A stretch of 24,156 bases of DNA. Origin: JAUYIV01 sp040882645. Its GTDB lineage: Bacteria; Actinomycetota; Acidimicrobiia; Spongiisociales; UBA11373. The stretch is taken from assembly GCA_040882645.1 (NCBI GenBank), contig JBBEAX010000051.1:1-24156 (forward strand), given 5' to 3'. Numbering within the stretch: position 1 is the first letter of the stretch; each line of letters begins with the position of its first letter. Below are positions 1 through 6,516 of this stretch, piece by piece. Below the pieces are notes generated by a model. The model ran no database searches. It was not told the DNA's origin and worked only from the letters and a program-made list of their open reading frames with translations. Position numbers and translations under genes: made by a program.

Positions 1-1580
1 CCGCTCGACGGGCCGATGGTGAGGCCCGGGGGCAGCCCGATGGCCGACCAGGTGATTCCGTCTGCGTCGGGATCGGTGGCCGCGAGCGTCACCGAAACCT
101 CGTCGCCTTCCGCGCCGGACTGATCCGAAGTCGGCTCAACCTGGGGCGGGCGGTTGGTGTCGTCGACCGTCCAGGTGAAAGACACCTCGCTGAATGTCGG
201 GGGGAAGCCGTCGTCGGTGGCCCGCACCGCGACCGGGTAGATCCCCGCCGCGTCGAAGGTGGGTGCACCCGAGATGAGTCCGGTGTTCGGATCGATGGAC
301 AGGCCGAGTGGCAGCCCGGCCGCGGTCCATGTCAGGTCGTCGCCATCGGGATCGGTGCCGTCGATCTGCAACGCCACCGGGTCGCCCTCGGCGACCGTTT
401 GATCTCCGGGGTCGACCAGCTGGGGAGGGCGATTGTTCTCGTTCACGGTCCAGTTGAACGCCACCTCGGTGAATTCGGCCGGCGAGCCATCGTCGGTCGC
501 GCGCACCGTCGTCGAGTACGGCGACCCGGCACCAGCGAAGAAGGTGATCGTTCCCGCGATGATCCCGGTGCCGGGGTCGATCGCCAGGCCGTCGGGGAGC
601 GCGGTGGCGGTCCAGGTGAGATCGTCGCCGTCGGGATCTGATCCGGACATCGCGAAGGTGACCGGGTCGCCCTCGTCGTTGTTGCGATCACCCGGGTTGC
701 CCACCGTGGGAGGCCGATTGTCGTCGGCGACGGACCAACTGAAGGCCACCTCGGTGAACTTGGTCGGATCGCCGGCGTCGGTGGCCCGCACCGTCGCTCC
801 GTATGGCGATCCATTACTCGAGTCGTAGTCGAGCGTGCCCGAGATCTCGCCGGAACCGGGATCGATCGAGAGTCCAGGGGGCAGGCCGGCGGCGGTCCAG
901 GCGAGGTCATCGCCGTCGGGATCCGAGCCGGCGACCAGCAGGGACACGACCTCACCTTCGGCCGACGCCTGGTCGCTCGGCGAGGTGACCAGCGGCGGAC
1001 GGTTCACCCCGGTAACCGTCCACCCGAAAGCCACCTCGTCGAACAGACTCGGCGACCCGTTGTCGGTCGCCCGCACGGTCACCGCGTAGGGAGAACCTGC
1101 GTCGGCATCGAATGCCACCGTCCCCTCGATCACGCCCGTGTTCGGGTCGATCGAGAGGCCGAGGGGCAGGCCGGTCGCGGTCCATGCGAGGTCATCGCTA
1201 TCGGGATCGGAGCCCGTGATCGGCAGGCTGATCGGGTCGCCTTCCGCCGAAGCCTGGTCGCCGGGATTGCCCACCACCGGCTCGCGATTCACGTCCGTCA
1301 CCGTCCACATGAAGGTGTCCTGATCGGTCTGATTGGCCGAATCGGTGACGGTCAGCGTCACCGAATACGGCGAGCCCGATCCGGCGGTGGGGTCGATCGT
1401 TCCCGACACCAGGCCAGTGTCAGGGTCGACTGCGACCCCCGCAGGCAGCCCGGACGCCAAATAGGTCAGATCGTCACCGAGCGGATCGGTGGCGGACGCG
1501 CTGAAGGAGACGGTCGCCCCCTCGGCATCGGTGCGGTTGCCGAGATCCTGATCGAACGTCGGCGGATCGTCGGGCACCGC
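1..1580 (-). repeat. In-gene tandem repeat of ~285 bp encoding He_PIG-type domains
   Basis: The coding DNA repeats with a period of 285 bp, falling to 279 bp in one unit that lacks two residues (AAGIYP replaces AGAGSPY). Linker codons for NRPP/NREP recur near 1285, 1000, 715, 430 and 151. At least five full copies and the start of another are present; the array runs out of the window. Neighbouring copies are similar at the nucleotide level, suggesting expansion by duplication or exchange between copies. Confidence 0.85.
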
Positions 1581-2228
1581 CTCCACCTGGAAGTTGTCGA
1601 TATAGATCTCGTTGTCTGTGTCTGCCCCGTTCGAGATGATGCGGATGGTGGTGTTCGCCGAGATATGGCCCGAGATGTCGAACGAGGCGGACTGCGGCGT
1701 CGCATGCGAAGTATTGATCACGTAGGTGACGAGGCGGGTCCACGGCGCCGATCCGGTCGATGAGACTTCGACGTAGAACTCGGTCGCGGTCGAGGCAATG
1801 TCCTGTTCGAAGCGGTAGTCATAGGTGAGCATCGCCAGTCCGGCGCCGGAGAGGTCGACGCGGCGGCGAATCCCGATCACGCCGCCGGGATTGTCGTCGT
1901 CGAACCAGAGGCAGGACCCCGCGGTGCATCGCAGTGTCTCAAACGCCACGAATCCGGCGCCGGGCCCGTCCGACTCGCCGATCTCGACCCACGGATCGGA
2001 GGTCCACGAGATGGTCCCGTTGCTGTTCGAGTACGACGTGGAGTTGAGTTCGTCGCGATACGTCCCATCACCCGCCGCTTCTGCGTCGGAACCGCCGGTG
2101 AAGGCGACCACCGTGGTGATGAGCACGGCAGCCGTCGCGCCCATCACCCGCAGAATGCGAGCCGGACGCGTTCGACGGCGCGAGGCGCGAACCGCGCTCT
2201 CATAGGAGCGTGCTCGCCGCAATTTCAT
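1..2228 (-). CDS. Secreted repeat protein with putative-Ig (He_PIG/cadherin-like) domains, 3' end cut by window
   Basis: The reverse frame is open without a stop from the ATG at 2228 to the window edge (742 codons), so the C-terminus is missing. Residues 1-51 look like a signal peptide: an unusually long Arg-rich n-region, a hydrophobic core around 29-43 and an AEA cleavage motif near 51. Residues about 55-215 form a beta-rich, jelly-roll-like region with a Cys pair (CTAGSC) that I cannot assign to a named family. From about residue 217 come tandem repeats of roughly 95 residues, each with DPDGDDLTW, GLPxGLSIDPxTGxIxGT, SPYxVTVRATD and an NRPP linker, typical of He_PIG/CADG folds. Such proteins are usually exported adhesins or cell-surface scaffolds; the exact role is unknown. 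No sortase motif is visible because the end is missing. SD is weak (GAAGAAAACCCT before ATG). An ACTGACTAGT motif lies about 60 bp upstream. Confidence 0.85.
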   Translation of the reverse strand, partial: MKLRRARSYESAVRASRRRTRPARILRVMGATAAVLITTVVAFTGGSDAEAAGDGTYRDELNSTSYSNSNGTISWTSDPWVEIGESDGPGAGFVAFETLRCTAGSCLWFDDDNPGGVIGIRRRVDLSGAGLAMLTYDYRFEQDIASTATEFYVEVSSTGSAPWTRLVTYVINTSHATPQSASFDISGHISANTTIRIISNGADTDNEIYIDNFQVEAVPDDPPTFDQDLGNRTDAEGATVSFSASATDPLGDDLTYLASGLPAGVAVDPDTGLVSGTIDPTAGSGSPYSVTLTVTDSANQTDQDTFMWTVTDVNREPVVGNPGDQASAEGDPISLPITGSDPDSDDLAWTATGLPLGLSIDPNTGVIEGTVAFDADAGSPYAVTVRATDNGSPSLFDEVAFGWTVTGVNRPPLVTSPSDQASAEGEVVSLLVAGSDPDGDDLAWTAAGLPPGLSIDPGSGEISGTLDYDSSNGSPYGATVRATDAGDPTKFTEVAFSWSVADDNRPPTVGNPGDRNNDEGDPVTFAMSGSDPDGDDLTWTATALPDGLAIDPGTGIIAGTITFFAGAGSPYSTTVRATDDGSPAEFTEVAFNWTVNENNRPPQLVDPGDQTVAEGDPVALQIDGTDPDGDDLTWTAAGLPLGLSIDPNTGLISGAPTFDAAGIYPVAVRATDDGFPPTFSEVSFTWTVDDTNRPPQVEPTSDQSGAEGDEVSVTLAATDPDADGITWSAIGLPPGLTIGPSS

Positions 2229-2285
2229 AGGGTTTTCTTCGGCGGAAAAGGCGGAACACCGAAGGTCCATGCGAGGCGACGACGA

Positions 2286-2300
2286 ACTGACTAGTTAGTC
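2286..2300. promoter_or_regulatory. Small inverted repeat GACTA-GT-TAGTC with shared ACTGACTAGT motif
   Basis: The 12-bp inverted repeat GACTAGTTAGTC (2289-2300) overlaps the 10-mer ACTGACTAGT (2286-2295). The same 10-mer recurs at 9495-9504 over the start of the diguanylate cyclase gene. It lies about 60 bp upstream of the repeat-protein start, in the promoter region of that minus-strand gene. A shared operator is inference only. Confidence 0.35.
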
Positions 2301-2309
2301 GGAAATCGC

Positions 2310-2376
2310 TTCCCGCTGCCCGCTTCCCGCCGCCCGCAAGAGGGGAAGCAAGAGCCAACAGCCAACAGCCAACGTA
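2310..2376. repeat. Heptamer arrays: TTCCCGC family, then CAAGAGC/CAACAGC family
   Basis: Four 7-bp units stand in register at 2310-2337 (TTCCCGC, TGCCCGC, TTCCCGC, CGCCCGC). A second group at 2349-2376 reads CAAGAGC, CAACAGC, CAACAGC, CAACGTA. The first group is the reverse complement of the GCAGCGG/GAAGCGG units at 2561-2616, so the two arrays could pair across the spacer between the repeat-protein and kinase genes. This belongs to the 400-bp gene-free stretch 2229-2628, in which I see no coding sequence. Confidence 0.85.
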
Positions 2377-2467
2377 ACTAGCCCGCTCGCGCCTCGGGCT
2401 TTGGCTCTGGCGGCCGGGGTCGAAGGGTCATAGTTTTCCCTTGTCTTCTTCAGGCAACGAGTGGGAA

Positions 2468-2499
2468 GTTTCGGGGGCGGTGGCAGCCGCCCCCGAAAC
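2468..2499 (-). terminator. Strong hairpin, likely terminator of the upstream kinase gene
   Basis: A perfect 13-bp stem (GTTTCGGGGGCGG at 2468-2480 with CCGCCCCCGAAAC at 2487-2499) closes a 6-nt loop. It lies about 130 bp past the kinase stop codon on the minus strand, beyond the heptamer array. There is no clear U-tract, which is common for high-GC actinobacterial terminators, so the hairpin is certain and its termination function is inferred. Confidence 0.5.
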
Positions 2500-2504
2500 G
2501 CGTT

Positions 2505-2623
2505 CTTGATTCTTGATTCTTGATCGTCGACTCTCGACTCTTGCCTCTTGACTCTTGCGGGCAGCGGGCAGCGGGCAGCGGGCAGCGGGCAGCGGGCAGC
2601 GGGAAGCGGGAAGCGGGCAGCCC
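2505..2623. repeat. 17-unit heptamer array fusing two unit families in one register
   Basis: Seventeen consecutive 7-bp units fill 119 bp without a phase break. They run CTTGATT x2, CTTGATC, GTCGACT, CTCGACT, CTTGCCT, CTTGACT, the hybrid CTTGCGG (2554-2560), GCAGCGG x6 (2561-2602), GAAGCGG x2 and GCAGCCC. The array ends 5 bp short of the kinase stop codon at 2629-2631. The hybrid unit at the junction shows that both families were laid down in the same register. Confidence 0.9.
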
Positions 2624-2628
2624 CTCTT

Positions 2629-4044
2629 TCACCTTCTGGCAAGCGCTCCCGGGTCGACGGTCTCGCGGTATTGCGTGGGTGCGTCTGCTTTGGCCAAGGG
2701 GATCCTGATGACGAACGAGGTCCATCCTTCGCGGCGCTCGTACCAGACCGCACCACCCATCCCTTCGGCGAGCGCCCGCACGATCGAAAGCCCGAGCCCC
2801 ACGGAGCCGAGCACCAGGGGCATGTCACCCTGGTGGAGGAACCGCTGGAACAGCCGGTCTCGCAGCTCGTCAGGAATCCCTTCCCCGTCGTCTTCTACCC
2901 GGATCTCGTACCAGCCGGCCACCACCTGGCCGTAGACCCGCATCTGGGAACCGCCATACTTTCGAGCGTTGGAGAGCAGATTGCGCACCACCTGGCGGAG
3001 CCGCAGCCGGTCGGAGCGGACCAGTGCGGGGGCGCACGCGACGCCGATCTCCACTCCCGCCTTACGGATCGGGCCGACGACCTCGTTGACTTCGTCGAGC
3101 ACGTTGAGATTCTCGAACTGGTAGTGGAGCGCGCCGGCGTCGAGGCGGGCTGTAGTGAGAAGGTCGTCGACCATCCGGGCGAGGTCGTTGGCCTCGCTGA
3201 TGATCATCCCGGTCATCTCGATGGCGGTGCCCGACTGGACCACGAGAGGGTCCTCTTCGAGCAGGTGCGCCAGGCCGAGGATCGATGTCAGCGGCGTCCT
3301 GAGCTCGTGGGAGGCGTTGGCCACGAATTCGTCCCGGGCCTTGCCCAACTCCTTCTCGGTTTCGAGGCGGATTTCGAGGTCGCTCTGGCGCTGCTGGCGC
3401 CGGGCGAGCTCGCGGTAGATCACGATCGCCGAGGTCGGCACGAAGAATGCGACCAGAAACCTGGCGACATCGCCGATTCGGCCCATCAGCGCATTGGAGG
3501 CCGCCACCTGCTCGGCGCGGAAGTCGCGCTCCACCACCACCGTGCCCACGAGGGACCGGAAGTCCCGGTCCAACGCCGTCACCGCCATCTCCTGGGCCGC
3601 GGCGTTGTCGTCCCGGTCCAACGCCTCGATGATGGTGAGCACCGTCACCCGGAAGGTCGCCGCCGAGGACTCGATCGAAGCATCCACCCGCCCGGTTGCC
3701 TCCACCATGCCCTCAAGCGATCTCTGCAAGTCATCAAGCGCCAGTCGAACGTCCTCGACGGCGAGGTCGATGGCATCCTCGGCGTCGAACTGAAAATCTC
3801 GCTCGAGCAGGGTGAGGTGGGTGGCCATGCCCGCCTGGGATCGTGCCACCGTGGCGGCGCGCAGCGCCTCGCCGGCGTTGTGCAATGCAGTGGCGTGTCC
3901 CGCCACGGCGCGGCTGCCGAATGAGATCGAGAACACCAGAGCGAACACGACGACGATGGCCACGCCCGCCCCCAAGGTGAGGGCAGCGAGCCTTCCCCGC
4001 GTCTGGTTCACGCCACGCTCATCGCGCCGAGCCCGAATAGCCAT
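2629..4044 (-). CDS. Membrane sensor histidine kinase
   Basis: The 471-residue protein has a transmembrane segment at about 22-42, a helical extracytoplasmic sensor region (about 43-190) of unknown ligand, a second transmembrane segment near 193-210, a dimerisation/phosphoacceptor domain with NASHELRTPLTSILG (His246) and an HATPase domain. The latter shows N-box RNLLSNARKYG (354-364), G1 VEDDGEGIP and G2 VGLGLSIVRALAEGMGG. All catalytic motifs look intact, so it should autophosphorylate in response to an unknown signal. No response regulator is adjacent, so it is an orphan kinase. The start chosen is ATG 4044. A GTG at 4101 with a GGAGG nearby would add 19 residues, but these come from intergenic heptamer DNA. 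It is transcribed divergently from alanine dehydrogenase. Confidence 0.93.
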   Translation of the reverse strand: MAIRARRDERGVNQTRGRLAALTLGAGVAIVVVFALVFSISFGSRAVAGHATALHNAGEALRAATVARSQAGMATHLTLLERDFQFDAEDAIDLAVEDVRLALDDLQRSLEGMVEATGRVDASIESSAATFRVTVLTIIEALDRDDNAAAQEMAVTALDRDFRSLVGTVVVERDFRAEQVAASNALMGRIGDVARFLVAFFVPTSAIVIYRELARRQQRQSDLEIRLETEKELGKARDEFVANASHELRTPLTSILGLAHLLEEDPLVVQSGTAIEMTGMIISEANDLARMVDDLLTTARLDAGALHYQFENLNVLDEVNEVVGPIRKAGVEIGVACAPALVRSDRLRLRQVVRNLLSNARKYGGSQMRVYGQVVAGWYEIRVEDDGEGIPDELRDRLFQRFLHQGDMPLVLGSVGLGLSIVRALAEGMGGAVWYERREGWTSFVIRIPLAKADAPTQYRETVDPGALARR

Positions 4045-4089
4045 TCCCGCTGTATCGGACGGTGTCGCGCCCCGGTTTACATAAGAGTG

Positions 4090-4156
4090 GCCATTTGCCA
4101 CCCGCCTCCCGCAAGAAGTGCCAAGAGCAAAGAGTCAAGAACCAAGAGTCAAGAGG
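4090..4156. repeat. Heptamer arrays GCCACCC-type and CAAGAGT-type
   Basis: Units GCCATTT, GCCACCC, GCCTCCC and GCAAGAA stand in 7-bp register at 4090-4117. After a 4-bp phase break come CAAGAGC, AAAGAGT, CAAGAAC, CAAGAGT and CAAGAGG at 4122-4156. The CAAGAGT unit is the same family as the array at 9333-9381 and the inverse of CTTGACT at 2505-2553. The array lies in the divergent spacer between the kinase and alanine dehydrogenase. Confidence 0.85.
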
Positions 4157-4200
4157 CCGAGCGAAACCATCCGCGACCCGCCACCCGTAAGAAAAGCCAG

Positions 4201-4286
4201 GAACCAAGTGAACCAAGTGCAGCGTGGCCATCTCCTTCGTATTGCGTATTGCGTATTGCCAATTGCGGGCCGAGCAAAGCGAGGCC
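4201..4286. repeat. CGTATTG heptamers plus GGCCGAGC...GCGAGGCC element
   Basis: GAACCAAGT occurs twice (4201-4218). CGTATTG occurs three times in tandem at 4238-4258, followed by the variant CCAATTG (4259-4265). Immediately after lies GGCCGAGCAAAGCGAGGCC (4268-4286), which recurs with one mismatch in inverted orientation at 23846-23864. All of this precedes alanine dehydrogenase; its promoter must lie within or next to this repeat DNA. Confidence 0.8.
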
Positions 4287-4344
4287 CAATCGCGCAGCGA
4301 GGCCTCGCGCGTGGCATCCTTGGCGGCACAAGGAGGCACACAAC

Positions 4345-5460
4345 GTGATCGTCGGGGTCCCGCGGGAGATCAAGACGGAGGAGTACCGCGTGGCGATGAC
4401 CCCGGTGGGCGTGAGGGAACTCGCCGCCCACGGTCACCGCATCCTGGTGGAGACCGGTGCGGGTTCGGGGTCCTACATCGACGACGACGCCTACCTGGCG
4501 GTGGGTGCCGAGATCGTGCCGGACGCGGCGGCGGTGTTCGAGGGCGCCGACATGATCGTGAAGGTCAAGGAGCCCCAGCCGTCGGAGATCGCAATGCTCC
4601 GGCCGCGGCATGTGCTGTTCACCTACCTCCATCTGGCGGCGTATCCCGAGGAGGCCAGGGGCCTGATCGCATCGGGTTGCACCGCCATCGCCTACGAGAC
4701 GGTCCAGCTTCTCTCGGGTTCGCTTCCGCTGTTGGCCCCGATGAGTGAGATCGCCGGCCGGATGGCGGTGCAGGCCGGAGCCCACCACCTCGAGCGCCCC
4801 AAGGGGGGCCGCGGGGTGCTCCTCGGCGGCGTTCCCGGGGTGCCGCCGGCGAAGGTGACGGTGCTCGGAGCAGGGATGGCCGGGCGGAACTCGGCGATGA
4901 TCGCGGCCGGCATGGGCGCCGAGGTCGCGGTGCTCGACATCAATGTCGCCCCGCTGCGCCACCTCGATGAGCTCAACTGGGGTCGGGTCACCACGGTGAC
5001 CTCGTCGGTGCTCGCCATCGAGGACCATGTCGCCGCCTCCGACCTGGTGATCGGGGCGGTGCTGATCCCCGGCGCCCGAGCCCCGATCGTCGTCACCGCG
5101 GACATGGTCGCCCAGATGCGCCGCGGCAGCGTGGTCGTCGACATCTCGATCGACCAGGGCGGCTGCATCGCCACCGCCCGGGAGACCACCCACTCGAACC
5201 CGGTCTACGACGTGGGCGGAGTGGTCCACTACGCGGTGGGCAACATCCCCGGCGCCGTGCCCCATACGGCCACCTACGCCCTCACCAACGCCACCCTCCC
5301 CTATGTGGTGGCCCTTGCCGGCGGCCTACCGGCTGCAATCCAGCGGTATCCCGAATTGGTCGGCGGCATCAACGTGGCCGGAGGGTCGGTGACGAATTTC
5401 GCGGTGGCCGACTACCTCGGCATCGAGCAGGTCGATGCCAGGGCGGCAGTGGGGGCCTAG
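4345..5460 (+). CDS. ald: Alanine dehydrogenase
   Basis: This NAD-dependent enzyme interconverts L-alanine with pyruvate and ammonia, linking nitrogen and carbon metabolism, and in related bacteria also helps redox balance under low oxygen. The 371-residue length equals the usual family length. It begins with IVGVPREIKTEEYRVAMTP. The substrate-site Lys is in KVKEPQ and the catalytic His in LFTYLHLAA. The Rossmann nucleotide loop is VTVLGAGMAGRNSAMIA, followed by an acidic residue in VLDIN. DISIDQGG and the late NIPGAVPHTATYALTNAT block are family signatures. The GTG start at 4345 is supported by AAGGAGG 8 nt upstream. The upstream spacer is filled with heptamer repeats. Its TAG stop shares a palindromic CTAG with the convergent DUF2017 gene. 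Confidence 0.97.
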   Translation: MIVGVPREIKTEEYRVAMTPVGVRELAAHGHRILVETGAGSGSYIDDDAYLAVGAEIVPDAAAVFEGADMIVKVKEPQPSEIAMLRPRHVLFTYLHLAAYPEEARGLIASGCTAIAYETVQLLSGSLPLLAPMSEIAGRMAVQAGAHHLERPKGGRGVLLGGVPGVPPAKVTVLGAGMAGRNSAMIAAGMGAEVAVLDINVAPLRHLDELNWGRVTTVTSSVLAIEDHVAASDLVIGAVLIPGARAPIVVTADMVAQMRRGSVVVDISIDQGGCIATARETTHSNPVYDVGGVVHYAVGNIPGAVPHTATYALTNATLPYVVALAGGLPAAIQRYPELVGGINVAGGSVTNFAVADYLGIEQVDARAAVGA

Positions 5461-5891
5461 GGGGTGAGCGCCTCGACGAGCGACTCCTGGAGATACCCCA
5501 GGTAGTGGAGCATCGCCACTTCGGGATCCTCCACCGAGGCGGATTCCTCCCACCCGTCGGCTTCGATGCCGAGGCGCATCGCCAGCACGATCCTTCCCTC
5601 GCCGATGACCCTCATCAGCCCCTCCGCCTGCTCGATGTCCAACGACCGGGCGTTGATGGCCGCCGCGAATGCTTCACGGTCGGTGGCGCGCAGGTTCCCC
5701 AGGTGATCTCCGACCAGCTCCTGATAGCGCCGGTCGGCGGCAGGATCTTCGGGGTGCACCTGGTATTCGAACCGGCCGCCCGCTCCCCCGGCCTCCTCGA
5801 TCACCGCGGGAAGACCCGAGATCGCCGCCCGCTCCGGTTCCGAGAGCCGCACCTTGATCGATTCGCCGTGCCGTTCGAAAGGCACGCTCAC
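5457..5891 (-). CDS. DUF2017 family protein
   Basis: This 144-residue protein belongs by sequence and position to the actinobacterial DUF2017 family, which commonly follows clpS; its biochemical role is not established. The sequence is acidic and mostly helical, with a conserved-looking C-terminal stretch VAMLHYLGYLQESLVEAL. There is no signal peptide or membrane segment. Its GTG start (5891-5889) overlaps the ClpS TGA in a GTGA junction, implying translational coupling and a function tied to the ClpS step, though that link is inferred from context. The stop overlaps the alanine dehydrogenase stop on the opposite strand (CTAG, 5457-5460). Confidence 0.85.
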   Translation of the reverse strand: MSVPFERHGESIKVRLSEPERAAISGLPAVIEEAGGAGGRFEYQVHPEDPAADRRYQELVGDHLGNLRATDREAFAAAINARSLDIEQAEGLMRVIGEGRIVLAMRLGIEADGWEESASVEDPEVAMLHYLGYLQESLVEALTP

Positions 5892-6178
5892 GTCTTCTCC
5901 AGGGTGGCCCACAGCCCGTGGTGATGGAGCCGCTGGCAGTCGAGTTCGACCTTCTCGAGTGGTCCACTGGAGACGATGGCACGCCCCTCGTGATGAACCT
6001 GCAGCATCAACCGCGTCGCTTTCTCCAGCGGGTATCCGAAGAGTTTGCGGAACACCCACACCACATAGGACATCAGGTTGACCGGGTCGTTCCACACCAC
6101 CACATGCCAGGGGTGGTCAGGCTGATCGAGGTCGTCGAATACCGGATCGTCGACCGGCGTGGTGGTGGGGGCCGTCAC
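5888..6178 (-). CDS. clpS: ATP-dependent Clp protease adaptor ClpS
   Basis: ClpS binds N-degron substrates and delivers them to the ClpAP or ClpCP protease. The 96-residue protein has the family core: HVVVWNDPVNLMSYVVWVFRKLFGY, with the specificity-pocket pair Asn30-Asp31, then MLQVHHEGRAIV with His62 matching the N-terminal-amine-binding His, and the closing LHHHGLWATLE. The disordered acidic/Thr-Pro N-terminus (about 20 residues) is typical. The GTG start at 6178 overlaps the upstream HTH gene stop (GTGA), with a weak AAGAAG-type ribosome site inside that gene. Together with the HTH and DUF2017 genes it forms a three-gene coupled operon. Confidence 0.96.
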   Translation of the reverse strand: MTAPTTTPVDDPVFDDLDQPDHPWHVVVWNDPVNLMSYVVWVFRKLFGYPLEKATRLMLQVHHEGRAIVSSGPLEKVELDCQRLHHHGLWATLEKT

Positions 6179-6396
6179 GAAGTCTTCTTGCTGTCGAGCA
6201 TCGAAGAGAGCCGCTGGATGTTCAGCCACTCTTCGAAGTCGACACGCGAGATCCGCCACTCCCGACCCATCTTCACGGCCGGGAGTTCACCGGATCGCAG
6301 CACCCGGGTGACGACGAAGGTCGACACCCCCATGTATTCGCAGATGTCGGCCACCGACAGCCAGTCCTTGTCGATTTCGACTTTGATCCGCTCCAC
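6175..6396 (-). CDS. BldC/excisionase-like helix-turn-helix DNA-binding protein
   Basis: The 73-residue protein is essentially one winged HTH domain of the MerR/excisionase superfamily: LSVADICEYMGVSTFVVTRV, then the wing RSGELPAVKMGREWRISRVD and FEEWLN. This layout is shared by BldC-like regulators and phage excisionases. No integrase or phage genes are nearby, so a small chromosomal regulator is more likely. The start is GTG 6396; the ribosome-binding site is weak. It is coupled by a 4-bp overlap to clpS, so it may regulate or simply be co-expressed with N-degron degradation genes; the target is unknown. Confidence 0.85.
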   Translation of the reverse strand: MERIKVEIDKDWLSVADICEYMGVSTFVVTRVLRSGELPAVKMGREWRISRVDFEEWLNIQRLSSMLDSKKTS

Positions 6397-6447
6397 CGGG
6401 TCAGGGTACCGGCGGCCGGGAGCACCGGGAAGGGTGACGATGAGGAG

Positions 6448-6461
6448 TTGGCAATTGGCAA
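6448..6461. repeat. Two-copy TTGGCAA heptamer
   Basis: TTGGCAA is repeated twice in tandem in the 120-bp spacer between the cyclase gene's 3' end and the HTH gene's 5' end. It is a minimal member of the heptamer class seen elsewhere in the window; two copies alone could be chance. Confidence 0.45.
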
Positions 6462-6516
6462 GAGTCGGGGCCCGCGCTCGGGGGCGACGGGCGAACGGGG
6501 AGTGGCCTTTGACTTC

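Noticed and set aside
2505..2623. CRISPR array
   Set aside because: Units are 7 bp with no spacers, and no cas genes are present. This is a simple tandem array.
2548..3924. Long plus-strand open frame opposite the first histidine kinase
   Set aside because: It is antisense to a protein with all kinase motifs. Its product is His/Arg/Gly-rich with no recognisable domain and begins in the heptamer array; it is a shadow of high-GC third positions.
4135..5265. Minus-strand frame opposite alanine dehydrogenase
   Set aside because: The His/Asp/Arg-rich composition is typical of an antisense shadow; ald is unambiguous.
6175..6396. Phage or integrative-element excisionase
   Set aside because: The protein is excisionase-like, but no integrase, att-like repeat or phage gene is near and it is coupled to clpS.
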